NCBI RefSeq assembly: GCF_004118855.1
Contig: NZ_PDKF01000008.1
Location: forward strand, 434,001-498,000
From: Arcobacter sp. CECT 8983
GTDB taxonomy: Bacteria; Campylobacterota; Campylobacteria; Campylobacterales; Arcobacteraceae
DNA: 64,000 nt
Direction of reading: 5' to 3'
Part shown: positions 34,797-43,402 of the stretch, piece after piece
How the letters are laid out: each line of letters starts with the position of its first letter
How positions within the stretch are numbered: position 1 is the first letter of the stretch
Notes under the pieces: generated by a model
What the model was told of the DNA's origin: nothing
The model's input: the letters and a program-made list of their open reading frames with translations, nothing else
Databases searched by the model: none
Made by a program: the position numbers and the translations under genes

Positions 34797-35417
34797 CTAA
34801 AGAATATTTAGATTAATGTCATTTATTGAATCTTTAGCAATTTTTTTTGCAAGTTTTGTATTATATTTTTGTATTAACTCTTTACTGTTATTAGGTAAAT
34901 AATAAGTTGGGTCAAAAGAATATTTAATATTTTTACATATATCTTTTGAGAACTTTTGTTCATAAATCTTTGAAAAAATAACTTTTTCTTCTTTAGAAAT
35001 TAAATCAATTTTTGTTTTTAATTCAAACTCTTTTTTCTTACAAGGTATTTTAACATTTCCATATTCAATACATTTTCTTGCATTGTTTTCAATTTTATAA
35101 TTTAAGCATCTTATTGTATTTGTTGGTTTATAAAATTTTTCATAATTCATATTAGAACTTAGAATTTCAGTTCTTATTGTTGCATCAGTTTTTTCTTTTT
35201 TTACTGCAATTTGTTTATTATTTTGCTTTTTTAACTCTTCTTTTAGATGTTCTTTTAGGTTTAAATTATCATTTTCTATATTATTTACATAAATAGTTTC
35301 AATATTTTTATTAATTTTTATTTCATTATTATTAGAAATATCATTTTTTTTATTACTGCAAGCTATAATAAATATTGATAAAAGTGCGGTAAATAGTATG
35401 CTTAAAGTAACTTTCAT
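34797..35417 (-). CDS. Hypothetical lipoprotein
   Basis: 206 residues, lipoprotein signal with lipobox IIAC (Cys20). A long Asn/Lys/Glu-rich low-complexity stretch follows (~21-80), then a domain with CLNYKIENNARKCIEYGNVKIPCKKKEF, and C in KDICKNI, suggesting disulfides. No family recognised, although the CLNY..CIEYGNVKIPC segment looks like a conserved core. Monocistronic and divergent from the small RNA/TauE region. Probably outer-membrane attached on the periplasmic side. Confidence 0.6.
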   Translation of the reverse strand: MKVTLSILFTALLSIFIIACSNKKNDISNNNEIKINKNIETIYVNNIENDNLNLKEHLKEELKKQNNKQIAVKKEKTDATIRTEILSSNMNYEKFYKPTNTIRCLNYKIENNARKCIEYGNVKIPCKKKEFELKTKIDLISKEEKVIFSKIYEQKFSKDICKNIKYSFDPTYYLPNNSKELIQKYNTKLAKKIAKDSINDINLNIL

Positions 35418-35503
35418 AAACTCTCCTTGATATTAGAACTAAAATTATAGTATAAAAAAATTAATTAATTAAGATAATTAACACTCACTTAACATTTTTA
35501 CAT

Positions 35504-35509
35504 TAAAAT
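35504..35509 (+). promoter_or_regulatory. -10 candidate of the small RNA at 35515
   Basis: TAAAAT, placing a start near 35515. A TTAACA at 35478-35483 could be a -35, but the 20-bp spacing is long. Confidence 0.35.
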
Positions 35510-35514
35510 TACGC

Positions 35515-35621
35515 CATAAGAAAATTAAAACCTCCTACTACTAATAATTTTAATTTTCGTCATCATTACAACTGAATATAATTGAATATAGCCTCGCTTT
35601 ATAAAGTGAGGCTTTTTTTTT
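35515..35621 (+). ncRNA. Candidate small RNA with CCTCC loop and terminator
   Basis: No ORF fits. Two strong stem-loops follow a -10-like box. Hairpin 1: GAAAATTAAAA (35520-35530) pairs perfectly with TTTTAATTTTC (35548-35558), leaving a 17-base loop beginning CCTCCTACTACTAA. Hairpin 2: GCCTCGCTTT (35591-35600) with AAAGTGAGGC (35603-35612), then nine T, a classic terminator. The loop is complementary to Shine-Dalgarno GGAGG, as in C/U-rich loop sRNAs such as Helicobacter RepG. It lies in the gap between the lipoprotein gene and the TauE-like gene, in the same direction as the latter. The 5' end is estimated. Confidence 0.5.
35591..35621 (+). terminator. Rho-independent terminator upstream of TauE-like gene
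   Basis: 10-bp GC-rich stem (one G-U) with AT loop, followed by TTTTTTTTT. As it precedes the next plus-strand gene and follows no plus-strand ORF, it must end an untranslated RNA or attenuate the TauE-like gene. Confidence 0.8.
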
Positions 35622-35673
35622 CTTGATTTTAATACAAGTTGATATATCATTATTAAAATTTTTTAGGCAAACA

Positions 35674-36384
35674 ATGGAAAGTATTAGTATTTTAACGATA
35701 ATAACAATAGCATTTTTAGGTTCTTTTGGACATTGCATTGGCATGTGTGGAGGAATTGTAGTAGCATATTCAAGTACAAAAGTAAATAGTACTTGGAATA
35801 AAACAAAACAAGCAAGTTCTCATGTTTTATACTCTTTTGGACGAATTACAACTTATGTGATTTTAGGTGCTATCTTTGGTTTTGTTGGTTCTGTTGTAAC
35901 TTTTGATAATACAACAAATGGAATACTTTTAATTGTAACTGGTGTCTTAATGGTTTTAGTAGGTCTTTCACTAAGTGGAAAACTTAAATTTCTAACTTCT
36001 ATAGAACACTCTGTATCAAAATCTGAACTTTATCAAAAAAGTTTTAGAAAGCTTTTAAGTTCTGATTCTTTATTTAGTTTTTATTTTCTTGGTATGTTAA
36101 ATGGTTTACTTCCTTGTGGTTTTGTCTATGTTTTTGCAATAACAGCAGCAAGTACAGCAAGTCCTATTTGGGGTGCTTTTGTTATGCTTATATTTGGACT
36201 TAGTACTCTTCCTGCAATGTTCTCTTTAGGTTTTTTTGTAGGAATATTTAAGCAAGTTGCTCTACGAAATCTATTTGTTACTTTAGCTTCTATTTTAGTG
36301 ATTTTATTTGGTTTATATACTATTTATAATGGATATAACTTTATGAATAGTGAAACTAAAACTATACTTACACCTTATAACTAG
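35674..36384 (+). CDS. Sulfite exporter TauE/SafE (UreH-like) membrane protein
   Basis: 236 residues from ATG 35674; the frame is open 17 codons earlier but that part overlaps the terminator tail. Six helices. The first contains GSFGHCIGMCGGIV, the HCxGMCGG signature of the UreH/SafE-like branch, which often binds or moves metal ions and in Campylobacterota and related bacteria is found with cbb3 oxidase or copper genes. A second half repeats GMLNGLLPCGFVYVF, a second motif with Cys. Inner-membrane transporter, likely for a metal or sulfur species; the substrate is not determined here. Confidence 0.8.
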   Translation: MESISILTIITIAFLGSFGHCIGMCGGIVVAYSSTKVNSTWNKTKQASSHVLYSFGRITTYVILGAIFGFVGSVVTFDNTTNGILLIVTGVLMVLVGLSLSGKLKFLTSIEHSVSKSELYQKSFRKLLSSDSLFSFYFLGMLNGLLPCGFVYVFAITAASTASPIWGAFVMLIFGLSTLPAMFSLGFFVGIFKQVALRNLFVTLASILVILFGLYTIYNGYNFMNSETKTILTPYN

Positions 36385-36455
36385 TATATTACAGTTATAT
36401 TACCTTTAATTTTATGCAATAAAATTCCACAAAATTTATAAGGAGGTAATAAAGT

Positions 36456-36659
36456 ATGGTTAAAAGTTTTAAAAAATACTTTTCATTTTTTGGTATATTA
36501 AATGCTACTGCAACTGTAAAGATAAACTCACTTCTTAATAGTTTAAACTATCTTATAAATATTGATATACCAAAGATTATGAAAAAACTTCATGTTTCGC
36601 AATTAAAACCCATCAAACTTTATTCTACTAATAAATGCAACACACAAGGAAAAAATTAA
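36456..36659 (+). CDS. Small ORF coupled to the TonB receptor gene
   Basis: 67 residues, basic (many Lys) with a mildly hydrophobic middle (FFGILNATATVKINSLLNSLNYLINIDIP). No family recognised. It has one of the best Shine-Dalgarno sites in the window, AAGGAGG (36440-36446), 9 bases before the ATG. Its TAA overlaps the receptor's ATG (TAATG at 36657-36661), the layout of a translational-coupling leader. It may be a real small protein or a leader that controls the receptor. Codon use is like its neighbours. Confidence 0.55.
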   Translation: MVKSFKKYFSFFGILNATATVKINSLLNSLNYLINIDIPKIMKKLHVSQLKPIKLYSTNKCNTQGKN

Positions 36660-38599
36660 TGCAAAAGAAAACTACATGTTTAAGCGTAGTTGCTTCGCTT
36701 ATTTTAGCAACAAATCTTTATTCACAAACTGAACAATTATCAACTATTGAAATTTCATCTTCATATTTAAAATCAAATGAAAAAACAGCAACTTTTTCAA
36801 CTGAAATATATACTAATGATGAAATAAAAAAATCAAAAGCTAAAGATATATATGATTTTTTAAATTCTCAAACTTCAATTAATATTGCACCTAGTTATGG
36901 TAATAGTTTTACACAAAAGATTGATTTACGTGGATATGGTATAGGTGATGGATATCAAAATGTTGTTGTATCAGTAAATGGAAGAAGAATTAATAATATA
37001 GATATGCAACCACAATTATTATCAGCTATTCCCCTTTCAAATATTAAAAAAATAGAAATTATAAAAGGAAGTGGTTCTGTTCAATATGGTGATGGAGCAA
37101 ATGCAGGAGTTATAAATATTATAACAAATGGTAAAAATGACAACTATATTATGGCTCATATGGGTAATGATGATACAAAAGGAGGTACACTAAGTTTAGG
37201 TTTTAATAATGAAAATCTTATTATAAATGCTCTTTTAGATTATAGTTCTACAAATGGTACTAGAGAAGATAGTTCAAATACTAAAGATTCAAATCATAAT
37301 AGAAATAGAAAAGTTGAACTAATCTATTTTCCCACTGAAAACTTAGAGTTAAGAGCAGGAAGAACACTTTCTGACATGCGTTTAAAATATGCAGGTTCTT
37401 TAACAAAAGATGAATATAAAAGTAATCCAAATCAATCAAATGGTTTTACTGAACAATATTTCAATAGTTATTTAACAACTTTAGGTGCAACATATAATTT
37501 AAATAAAAATTATTCATTTGATGTAAACTATAATAGAGAAGACAAATTAAGTGAATTTGTTGGAAGTTCAAAGTCTCAATATGAATATGAATCATTTAAT
37601 GCTTCATTTAATATCAAAAAAGATGATTATTCTATTGTTTTGGGGACTGATACTTTTGATGGAGATAGAATAAGTTCATCTAATATTACAAATAAAACAA
37701 ATAAATCTTTATTTGTATCTGCTGATTATCAAGTTTCAAAAGATTTAAAGTTTTCAGCAGGTATGAGAAGAGAAAAAGTAGAGTATGAATATAATCCAAC
37801 AAGTGGAAATAGTTTAGGTACAGCTGAATATTTAAATGCTTATGATATTGGTGTTAATTATTCTTTATCTGATTCTTCATCTATTTTTGCAAATTATAAT
37901 AGATCTTATCAAACACCAGATATTGATAGATTTTTTTCTTCAAGTTGGACTAATATTGGTGGTACATGGGTTCAGACAGTATCTTCATTTAATGGTTTTA
38001 TTGAGCCAGCTAAAGTAAAAAATTATACTATTGGATATAGTAATATTCAAAAAGACAATAAACTTAAAATATCACTTTTTAGAAGTGAATTGACTAATGA
38101 AATCTATTATTACAATGTGGGTGGAGCAAATAAAAACACAAACATTGATAAATCTCATAAATATGGATTAGAGATTTTTGATAAATATTTAATAAATAAA
38201 AATTTATATGCTTCAATTAATTATTCTTATATTATTGCAAAAATAGATAATGAAAATGAAGAAAATGGAGCTTACGATGGTAAAGATTTACCAGGAGTAT
38301 CTAAACATAATCTTACATTAAATTTAGGATATACTTACAAGAAATTAAATACAATTTTATCTTATACTTATAGAAGTAGTGCATATGCTGCAAATGATTT
38401 TGAAAATAATTTTGAGCAGAAACAAGAAGCATATAAATCAACAGATTTAAATGTTTCATACGACTTTAAAAATATAGAAGTTTTTGCAAAAGTGCAAAAC
38501 TTATTTGATGAAGACAATGGTTTATGGATAAAAGATGATTCTATTTATCCTGTTAACTTTGAAAGAACATATTATGCAGGAATAAAATACAAATTTTAA
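36659..38599 (+). CDS. TonB-dependent outer-membrane receptor (BtuB-like candidate)
   Basis: 646 residues from ATG 36659 (AAGGAA upstream); an ATG at 36635 is less likely. Signal peptide to ~23 (..LATNLYSQ). TonB box region TEQLSTIEIS; plug domain (~45-150) with LRGYGIGDGYQNVVVSVNGRRIN and IEIIKGSGSVQYGDGANAGVINI; then a 22-strand barrel ending in aromatic YAGIKYKF. Imports cobalamin, haem or siderophores using TonB energy. The substrate-binding protein, ATPase and permease that follow, and the B12 genes nearby, favour a corrinoid substrate, but iron chelates cannot be ruled out. Confidence 0.85.
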   Translation: MQKKTTCLSVVASLILATNLYSQTEQLSTIEISSSYLKSNEKTATFSTEIYTNDEIKKSKAKDIYDFLNSQTSINIAPSYGNSFTQKIDLRGYGIGDGYQNVVVSVNGRRINNIDMQPQLLSAIPLSNIKKIEIIKGSGSVQYGDGANAGVINIITNGKNDNYIMAHMGNDDTKGGTLSLGFNNENLIINALLDYSSTNGTREDSSNTKDSNHNRNRKVELIYFPTENLELRAGRTLSDMRLKYAGSLTKDEYKSNPNQSNGFTEQYFNSYLTTLGATYNLNKNYSFDVNYNREDKLSEFVGSSKSQYEYESFNASFNIKKDDYSIVLGTDTFDGDRISSSNITNKTNKSLFVSADYQVSKDLKFSAGMRREKVEYEYNPTSGNSLGTAEYLNAYDIGVNYSLSDSSSIFANYNRSYQTPDIDRFFSSSWTNIGGTWVQTVSSFNGFIEPAKVKNYTIGYSNIQKDNKLKISLFRSELTNEIYYYNVGGANKNTNIDKSHKYGLEIFDKYLINKNLYASINYSYIIAKIDNENEENGAYDGKDLPGVSKHNLTLNLGYTYKKLNTILSYTYRSSAYAANDFENNFEQKQEAYKSTDLNVSYDFKNIEVFAKVQNLFDEDNGLWIKDDSIYPVNFERTYYAGIKYKF

Positions 38600-38618
38600 A
38601 ACATATGATTGAAAAACT

Positions 38619-39455
38619 ATGAAAAAATATTTATTAACTTTTCTTTTTATTGTCAATCTTTTTGCTAATAATCAAAGTGAGCAAAGAATTATAACACTAT
38701 CTCCTTCTTTAAATGAGATAGTGTTTGCTTTAGGAAGTGGTAAAAATATAGTTGCAAATACAAAGTATTGCAACTATCCAGAAGAGTCTAGAAATATACC
38801 TAAAGTTGGTGGTTATGCTTCAATATCATTAGAAAAAATGTTAAAAGCAAAACCAACTTTGGTTCTTGCTCAAAACTATGATGAACAACTTCTTTTAAAT
38901 TTAAAGAAATTAAATTTAAATTATCACTCTTTTAAAACAGATAATTTAAAATCTATAAAAACTACTATAAAAAGTGTTGCAACGCTTTTAGGTAAAGAAG
39001 AAAAAGCAAAAGAACTAATTTTAGATATTGATAAAAAGTTAAATGAAGTTTCTAATATAGTAAAAAATAAAGATATCTTAATAGTAATTAGTCCAAGAGA
39101 AGATTTACAAAAGTCAATTTATGTAACAGGTAATAACCTGTATTTTAATGATATAATAAAAGCTTCAGGAAACAAAAATGCATACAAATCAAAAAGTCTT
39201 GCTCAACCTGTTGTAAATGTTGAGAAGATAATACATATGAATCCTGATATTATAATTTTACTTGCACCTTATATTCACGACAATAAGATTAGTTTTAAGC
39301 AGTTAAAAAAACCTTGGAAAAAACTCCCTGTAAAAGCAAGTAAAAATGATAATATTTATATTATAGATAAAGAGTATGCAGGAATTCCTAGTCACAGAGT
39401 AGTTTATTTTATGGAAGATTTTAAAGATATATTAGTAAATGTTAGAGATAAATAG
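38619..39455 (+). CDS. ABC importer periplasmic binding protein (BtuF-like)
   Basis: 278 residues, signal peptide to ~17. Two-lobe class III fold joined by a long helix: RIITLSPSLNEIVFALGSGKNIVANTKYCNYPEE in lobe 1 strongly resembles BtuF-type proteins (SPxxTExxFALG), VYFVTGNNLYFNDIIKASGNKNAY in lobe 2 likewise. It delivers a corrinoid or siderophore to the permease at 40134. The length is near BtuF and shorter than most siderophore binding proteins. The ATPase gene overlaps its 3' end by 17 bases. Confidence 0.78.
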   Translation: MKKYLLTFLFIVNLFANNQSEQRIITLSPSLNEIVFALGSGKNIVANTKYCNYPEESRNIPKVGGYASISLEKMLKAKPTLVLAQNYDEQLLLNLKKLNLNYHSFKTDNLKSIKTTIKSVATLLGKEEKAKELILDIDKKLNEVSNIVKNKDILIVISPREDLQKSIYVTGNNLYFNDIIKASGNKNAYKSKSLAQPVVNVEKIIHMNPDIIILLAPYIHDNKISFKQLKKPWKKLPVKASKNDNIYIIDKEYAGIPSHRVVYFMEDFKDILVNVRDK

Positions 39456-40137
39456 TTTTTCAAATCATATTTTAAAAGATATTTCATTTTCTTTAAAAGA
39501 GAATGAAAACCTTATAATCCTTGGTGCCAATGGAGCAGGGAAGTCAACTTTAGCTAAAGTTCTTTCAAATCTTATCTCAAATGATAAAGTAACACTTCAA
39601 AATAAAAATATCATTTCTTTAGATGATAATCAAAGAGCAAAACTAATAAACTATATTCCACCTAAACTTGAAGTATTTGATGAATATATCTCAGTTTATG
39701 AATTTTTAGAACTATCTTTTATAGATAATATAGATAAAGAAAAAATTGATAAAACAATTTCTTTACTAAAACTAGATAAAATCAAAAATAGAGCTTGTAA
39801 TGCTCTAAGCTCTGGGGAAAAACAGCTTTTATTACTTGCTTCAAGTATTATTCATAATGCTAAGATTACTATCTTTGATGAGTTAACAGCAAATATGGAT
39901 ATCACAAGAGTAAAAGAGGCTTTTGAGATTTTTAACTCACAATATTTACAACAAAAGATAATCATAACTCACAATTTAGACCTAGCTTTTCATTTAAAAT
40001 ACAAAGTTTTATATTTAGAAGATGGAAAACTTAAGTTCTTTGGAGAAAGTTCTGAATTTTTTTCAAAAGAGATTTTAGAAAAGTTTTATCACAACTGTTT
40101 AGAAGTAGTAAATAATCACTTGGTGGTAAAACTATGA
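39439..40137 (+). CDS. ABC importer ATPase (BtuD/FecE-like), divergent Q-loop
   Basis: 232 residues. Walker A GANGAGKST (29-37), signature LSSGE (123-127), Walker B with catalytic Glu148 in TIFDELT, and H-loop His178 in IITHN. Deviations: the Q-loop glutamine of YVPQ is proline (P75, codon CCT at 39661), the signature has Ser for the first Gly, and the Walker B proline (DEPT) is Leu. It should power import through the FecCD-type permease that follows (4-base overlap). The missing Q-loop glutamine is unusual for this class. Confidence 0.82.
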   Translation: MLEINSFSNHILKDISFSLKENENLIILGANGAGKSTLAKVLSNLISNDKVTLQNKNIISLDDNQRAKLINYIPPKLEVFDEYISVYEFLELSFIDNIDKEKIDKTISLLKLDKIKNRACNALSSGEKQLLLLASSIIHNAKITIFDELTANMDITRVKEAFEIFNSQYLQQKIIITHNLDLAFHLKYKVLYLEDGKLKFFGESSEFFSKEILEKFYHNCLEVVNNHLVVKL

Positions 40138-41105
40138 GTTCAATGAAGTCTTTAGCTTATATTTTAAGTTTTATTTTGATTTTTTCTTCATGTTTTATTG
40201 GAGAAACCACAATTTCTTTAAATGAAATATTTGATAGTTCAACTACTTCATATATGATATTTTGGGAACTTAGAGTTCCAAGAGTAATCTTAGCCTTTTT
40301 TGTTGGAGCTGTTTTAAGTCTTAGTGGTCTTATTTTTCAAACTATTTTTAAAAATATTTTAATAACACCATATACTTTAGGAATAGCAAGTGGAACAACA
40401 CTTTTTACAGCTATTTCAATAGTATTTTTTCCTATGGTAGCTCTTTATATTTCAGGTATATTAGGCTCTTTTATCACTATTTTTATTCTATATTTTATTT
40501 CGAAACAGATAAACAAAAATGCAACTTTTGCCTCAACTAATTCCATTCTTCTAATAGGTATTGCCTTATCGTTTTTTTATTCCTCTGCTTTGATGTTGAT
40601 ATTCTTTTTAAGTACTCTACAAGAGAACTATTCAATTGTAAGGTTTACCCTTGGAAGTCTTGATGTAGTAGGGTATAACAGCTCAATAGCCGTATTTTTG
40701 GTTGCACTTATTCTTTTAGTAGTATCTATAATAAAAAGAAAAGAGATAAAACTTTTACTTCTTTCAAATGATATCGCGTTTTTAAAAGGACTAAATGTAA
40801 ATAGATTAAATCTAATACTTCTTATGACTATCTCTTTATCAGTTGGAGTATGTATTAGTTTTGTTGGTCCAATTGGCTTTGTAGGGCTTATTATTCCTCA
40901 TATTTTAAGACTTATTTACAAACAAAGTGCCGATAAGCTTATTTTGCCAGTATTTTTTTATGGTGGTGTTTTTTTAGTACTTTCAGATTTGATTTCAAGG
41001 GTTTTAAATACAGCTTCATCTTTACCTATTGGAGTGATTACTTCATTTATAGGTGCGCCATTTTTTGTATATTTATTATTTAGAAAACATAAAAAAGAAA
41101 ACTAA
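40134..41105 (+). CDS. ABC importer permease, FecCD/BtuC family
   Basis: 323 residues, about ten membrane helices. WELRVPRVILAFFVGAVLSLSGLIFQTIFKNILITPYTLGIASGTTLF is the family signature at the N-terminal third, and SFVGPIGFVGLIIPHILRL the coupling helix motif. Normal length. Forms a dimeric channel for cobalamin or siderophores. Last gene of the 36.4-41.1 kb operon; a strong terminator follows. Confidence 0.9.
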   Translation: MSSMKSLAYILSFILIFSSCFIGETTISLNEIFDSSTTSYMIFWELRVPRVILAFFVGAVLSLSGLIFQTIFKNILITPYTLGIASGTTLFTAISIVFFPMVALYISGILGSFITIFILYFISKQINKNATFASTNSILLIGIALSFFYSSALMLIFFLSTLQENYSIVRFTLGSLDVVGYNSSIAVFLVALILLVVSIIKRKEIKLLLLSNDIAFLKGLNVNRLNLILLMTISLSVGVCISFVGPIGFVGLIIPHILRLIYKQSADKLILPVFFYGGVFLVLSDLISRVLNTASSLPIGVITSFIGAPFFVYLLFRKHKKEN

Positions 41106-41113
41106 ATCTTTTT

Positions 41114-41150
41114 AAAAAAGCTAAAAGGTTAAATTTCTTTTAGCTTTTTT
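41114..41150. terminator. Strong bidirectional terminator
   Basis: AAAAAAGCTAAAAG (41114-41127) pairs perfectly with CTTTTAGCTTTTTT (41137-41150): a 14-bp stem with built-in A and T runs on each side, between the convergent permease and TonB receptor genes. Confidence 0.85.
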
Positions 41151-41176
41151 ATATAAAAATGTTTTAAAGATACTTG

Positions 41177-43297
41177 CTAAAAAGTATATTTAAATCCTAA
41201 ACCTATAATTCGTCCTTTTGATGGTGCACCATATTTTACAGAAGTTGCATTATCGTAAAATCCGTATAAATCATAATATTCATCAAAAATATTTTTACCG
41301 TAAACATAAAGTTCTTTATTTCCTGAAATTAAACCAACATGCATATCAACTCTATTATAAGCATCTAAATCATAATGGTTTTGTACATCCGCCGCTCTTT
41401 TAGACATGTAGCTATAATCTAATCTGGTATTTAATTTAACACTAGAATTTAAAATTTTTATTTTTGGTAATACTGTTTGATATGCTAAAGAAATTGTACT
41501 TTGAAACTTAGGGGTATCTGGAACTTTATTACCAACATTAACAGGACCACCTAAAGAATTGTTTACATAATCTCTGATTGTTGCATTGGTATAAGCAAAG
41601 TTTCCTGATAGATTAAATTGTTCATTGATTAACCAGTTAAAAGCTAATTCATATCCTATACTTCGAGTGTCAGCATTTACTACAAAAGAAGAAACACCTG
41701 TACTATCAATCATATAGTTATCTTTTACACTGGTATAAAAAACCGAACTATCAATTCTTAATTGATTATCCAAAAGTTCTGATTTTATACCAAATTCAGC
41801 TGAGTAGATACTTCCAGCTTCATATTTTGCATCTCCTTTATTTTCTCCATAATCTTGAAATCCTCCTGGGTTATACCCTTTTGAAACAGTTGCATAAAGA
41901 TTTGAATCTTCATCTAAAGCATAAGTTACTCCCAGCCGTCCTGTTGTAAAATTATCATTTAGTTCGTCATCATCATAAACACTATTGAAACTTTCAGTAT
42001 AAGTGGCATTATATTTTTTATAATCCCAAGTTTGTCTAACTCCTGCTGTAATTTTCCATTTATCATTTATTGGAATTGTACTTTCTGCATATATTCCATA
42101 CCTTTTTGTATCAAAATTTCTAAATTGATGATTTCCTGGGTATACTACAAAGTTTGCACCACCCATACGAGAGTGATTATATGTTCTATCCGAATCTAAA
42201 AAACTGGCTCCTACTACCCAAAAAATATCATTACCTGATAAAGAAGAAAGTCTTAAATCTTGAGTAAATACTTTATCAGAAGATTCTTGTTCTCTCCAAT
42301 ACTCATTAGAAGAGCCCATCATCGCTTTATAAACAAGATGATCAAAAACTACAGGTGAAATATTATAAACATCAGAATAAGAAGAAATAGACGTTAATTG
42401 ACTATTTTTAAATCTATGTTTTATTTGAAGAGATTGTTTGTCTAACTCTTTATAACTATTGTCATAAATACCTGGAGTTAAATCCATCTTGGGGTCATCA
42501 TTATATGGTTGTAAAACTATATTTTCTCCCATGTGCTTACTTTTTTGGTGTTCTATGGTTAATAAAGCTGATGTATCATCAGAAATATCCCAAAGTAAAC
42601 TACCTCTAACACCTAAAAGGTTTGGTTCTGAAACTGCTTCTTTTGTTTGAATATTTTTAATTGGATATTCATATGAGGATTGATGTATTGCAATACGTGC
42701 ACTTAAAGATTCACTTAAAGGTCCACCTATTGCCAAATCTACTTTATGTTCTTTTTCTGCAACTTCACTTTGAAAGTACCCTTCTGTATATTGTGTGGGT
42801 TTTTTTGTTGTAATATTTATTGCTCCTGCACCACCTAAACCTCCAAAAAGTGTACCTTGTGGTCCTTTTAAAATCTCTATTTGTTCTACATCAAAAGTGG
42901 CTAATGATAAATGCCTAGAACTTGTAGGTGAACCATCAATATTAACAGCCACAGAAGCATCATCCATACTAAGTGGATATAGTGCTCCTACTCCACGAAT
43001 CGATATACTTGAAACATTTGCTCCACCTGAGGTGTTTATACTAACACCTGGCGTTGCTCGCAAGACCTCCTCGATACTAAAAAAACCTTTTTCTCTAATG
43101 TCTTTTCCATCTATCACAAAAATGCTAAAAGGTAATTCTTTTGCATCTTCAGTTTCTTTTCTTGCATTTATTGTGACAGTGGGTAGGCTGATTGCATCTT
43201 TTTTATCATCTAAATTTTTTGTTACTTCTTCAGAATATAAATATTGACTTGCCATAAGAGATATTAGTGATAGTTTTAATATCCTTTTTATATTCAT
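41177..43297 (-). CDS. TonB-dependent siderophore-type receptor
   Basis: 706 residues with a signal peptide (to ~22, SQYLYSEE). TonB box region ISLPTVTINARK; plug with GKDIREKGFFSIEEVLRATPGVSI, ISIRGVGALYPLSMDDASVAVNIDGSP and IEILKGPQGTLFGGLGGAGAINITTKKP; barrel ending in YTF. Plug features (GPQGTLFGGxGxGGAIN-like) are typical of siderophore/Fe receptors, unlike the receptor at 36659. AAGGAG lies 6 bases before the ATG. A divergent AraC-type regulator gene is 105 bp away, a standard arrangement for substrate-induced receptors. Confidence 0.88.
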   Translation of the reverse strand: MNIKRILKLSLISLMASQYLYSEEVTKNLDDKKDAISLPTVTINARKETEDAKELPFSIFVIDGKDIREKGFFSIEEVLRATPGVSINTSGGANVSSISIRGVGALYPLSMDDASVAVNIDGSPTSSRHLSLATFDVEQIEILKGPQGTLFGGLGGAGAINITTKKPTQYTEGYFQSEVAEKEHKVDLAIGGPLSESLSARIAIHQSSYEYPIKNIQTKEAVSEPNLLGVRGSLLWDISDDTSALLTIEHQKSKHMGENIVLQPYNDDPKMDLTPGIYDNSYKELDKQSLQIKHRFKNSQLTSISSYSDVYNISPVVFDHLVYKAMMGSSNEYWREQESSDKVFTQDLRLSSLSGNDIFWVVGASFLDSDRTYNHSRMGGANFVVYPGNHQFRNFDTKRYGIYAESTIPINDKWKITAGVRQTWDYKKYNATYTESFNSVYDDDELNDNFTTGRLGVTYALDEDSNLYATVSKGYNPGGFQDYGENKGDAKYEAGSIYSAEFGIKSELLDNQLRIDSSVFYTSVKDNYMIDSTGVSSFVVNADTRSIGYELAFNWLINEQFNLSGNFAYTNATIRDYVNNSLGGPVNVGNKVPDTPKFQSTISLAYQTVLPKIKILNSSVKLNTRLDYSYMSKRAADVQNHYDLDAYNRVDMHVGLISGNKELYVYGKNIFDEYYDLYGFYDNATSVKYGAPSKGRIIGLGFKYTF

Positions 43298-43402
43298 TTT
43301 TTCTCCTTAATGAAAATTTAAGTTGGATTATATTTTAATTGAAAACAGTTATCAATATTAATATTTTCTTTGAGGGATAAATATTTTAGTTAAAGGTATT
43401 TT
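43298..43402. promoter_or_regulatory. Divergent promoter region, TonB receptor / AraC regulator
   Basis: 105 AT-rich bases that must hold both promoters. GAAAACAGTTATCAATATTA (43340-43359) and the following ATTTTC form an imperfect inverted repeat. It resembles a Fur or AraC-type operator, but no full 19-bp Fur consensus is present. Confidence 0.35.

Noticed and set aside
36385-36455. Fur box before the small ORF and TonB receptor
   Set aside because: AT-rich with partial half-sites only; no match close enough to the 19-bp consensus.
42795-43247. 150-codon plus-strand ORF
   Set aside because: Antisense to the plug domain of the TonB receptor, which has clear family motifs; this reading is a shadow.
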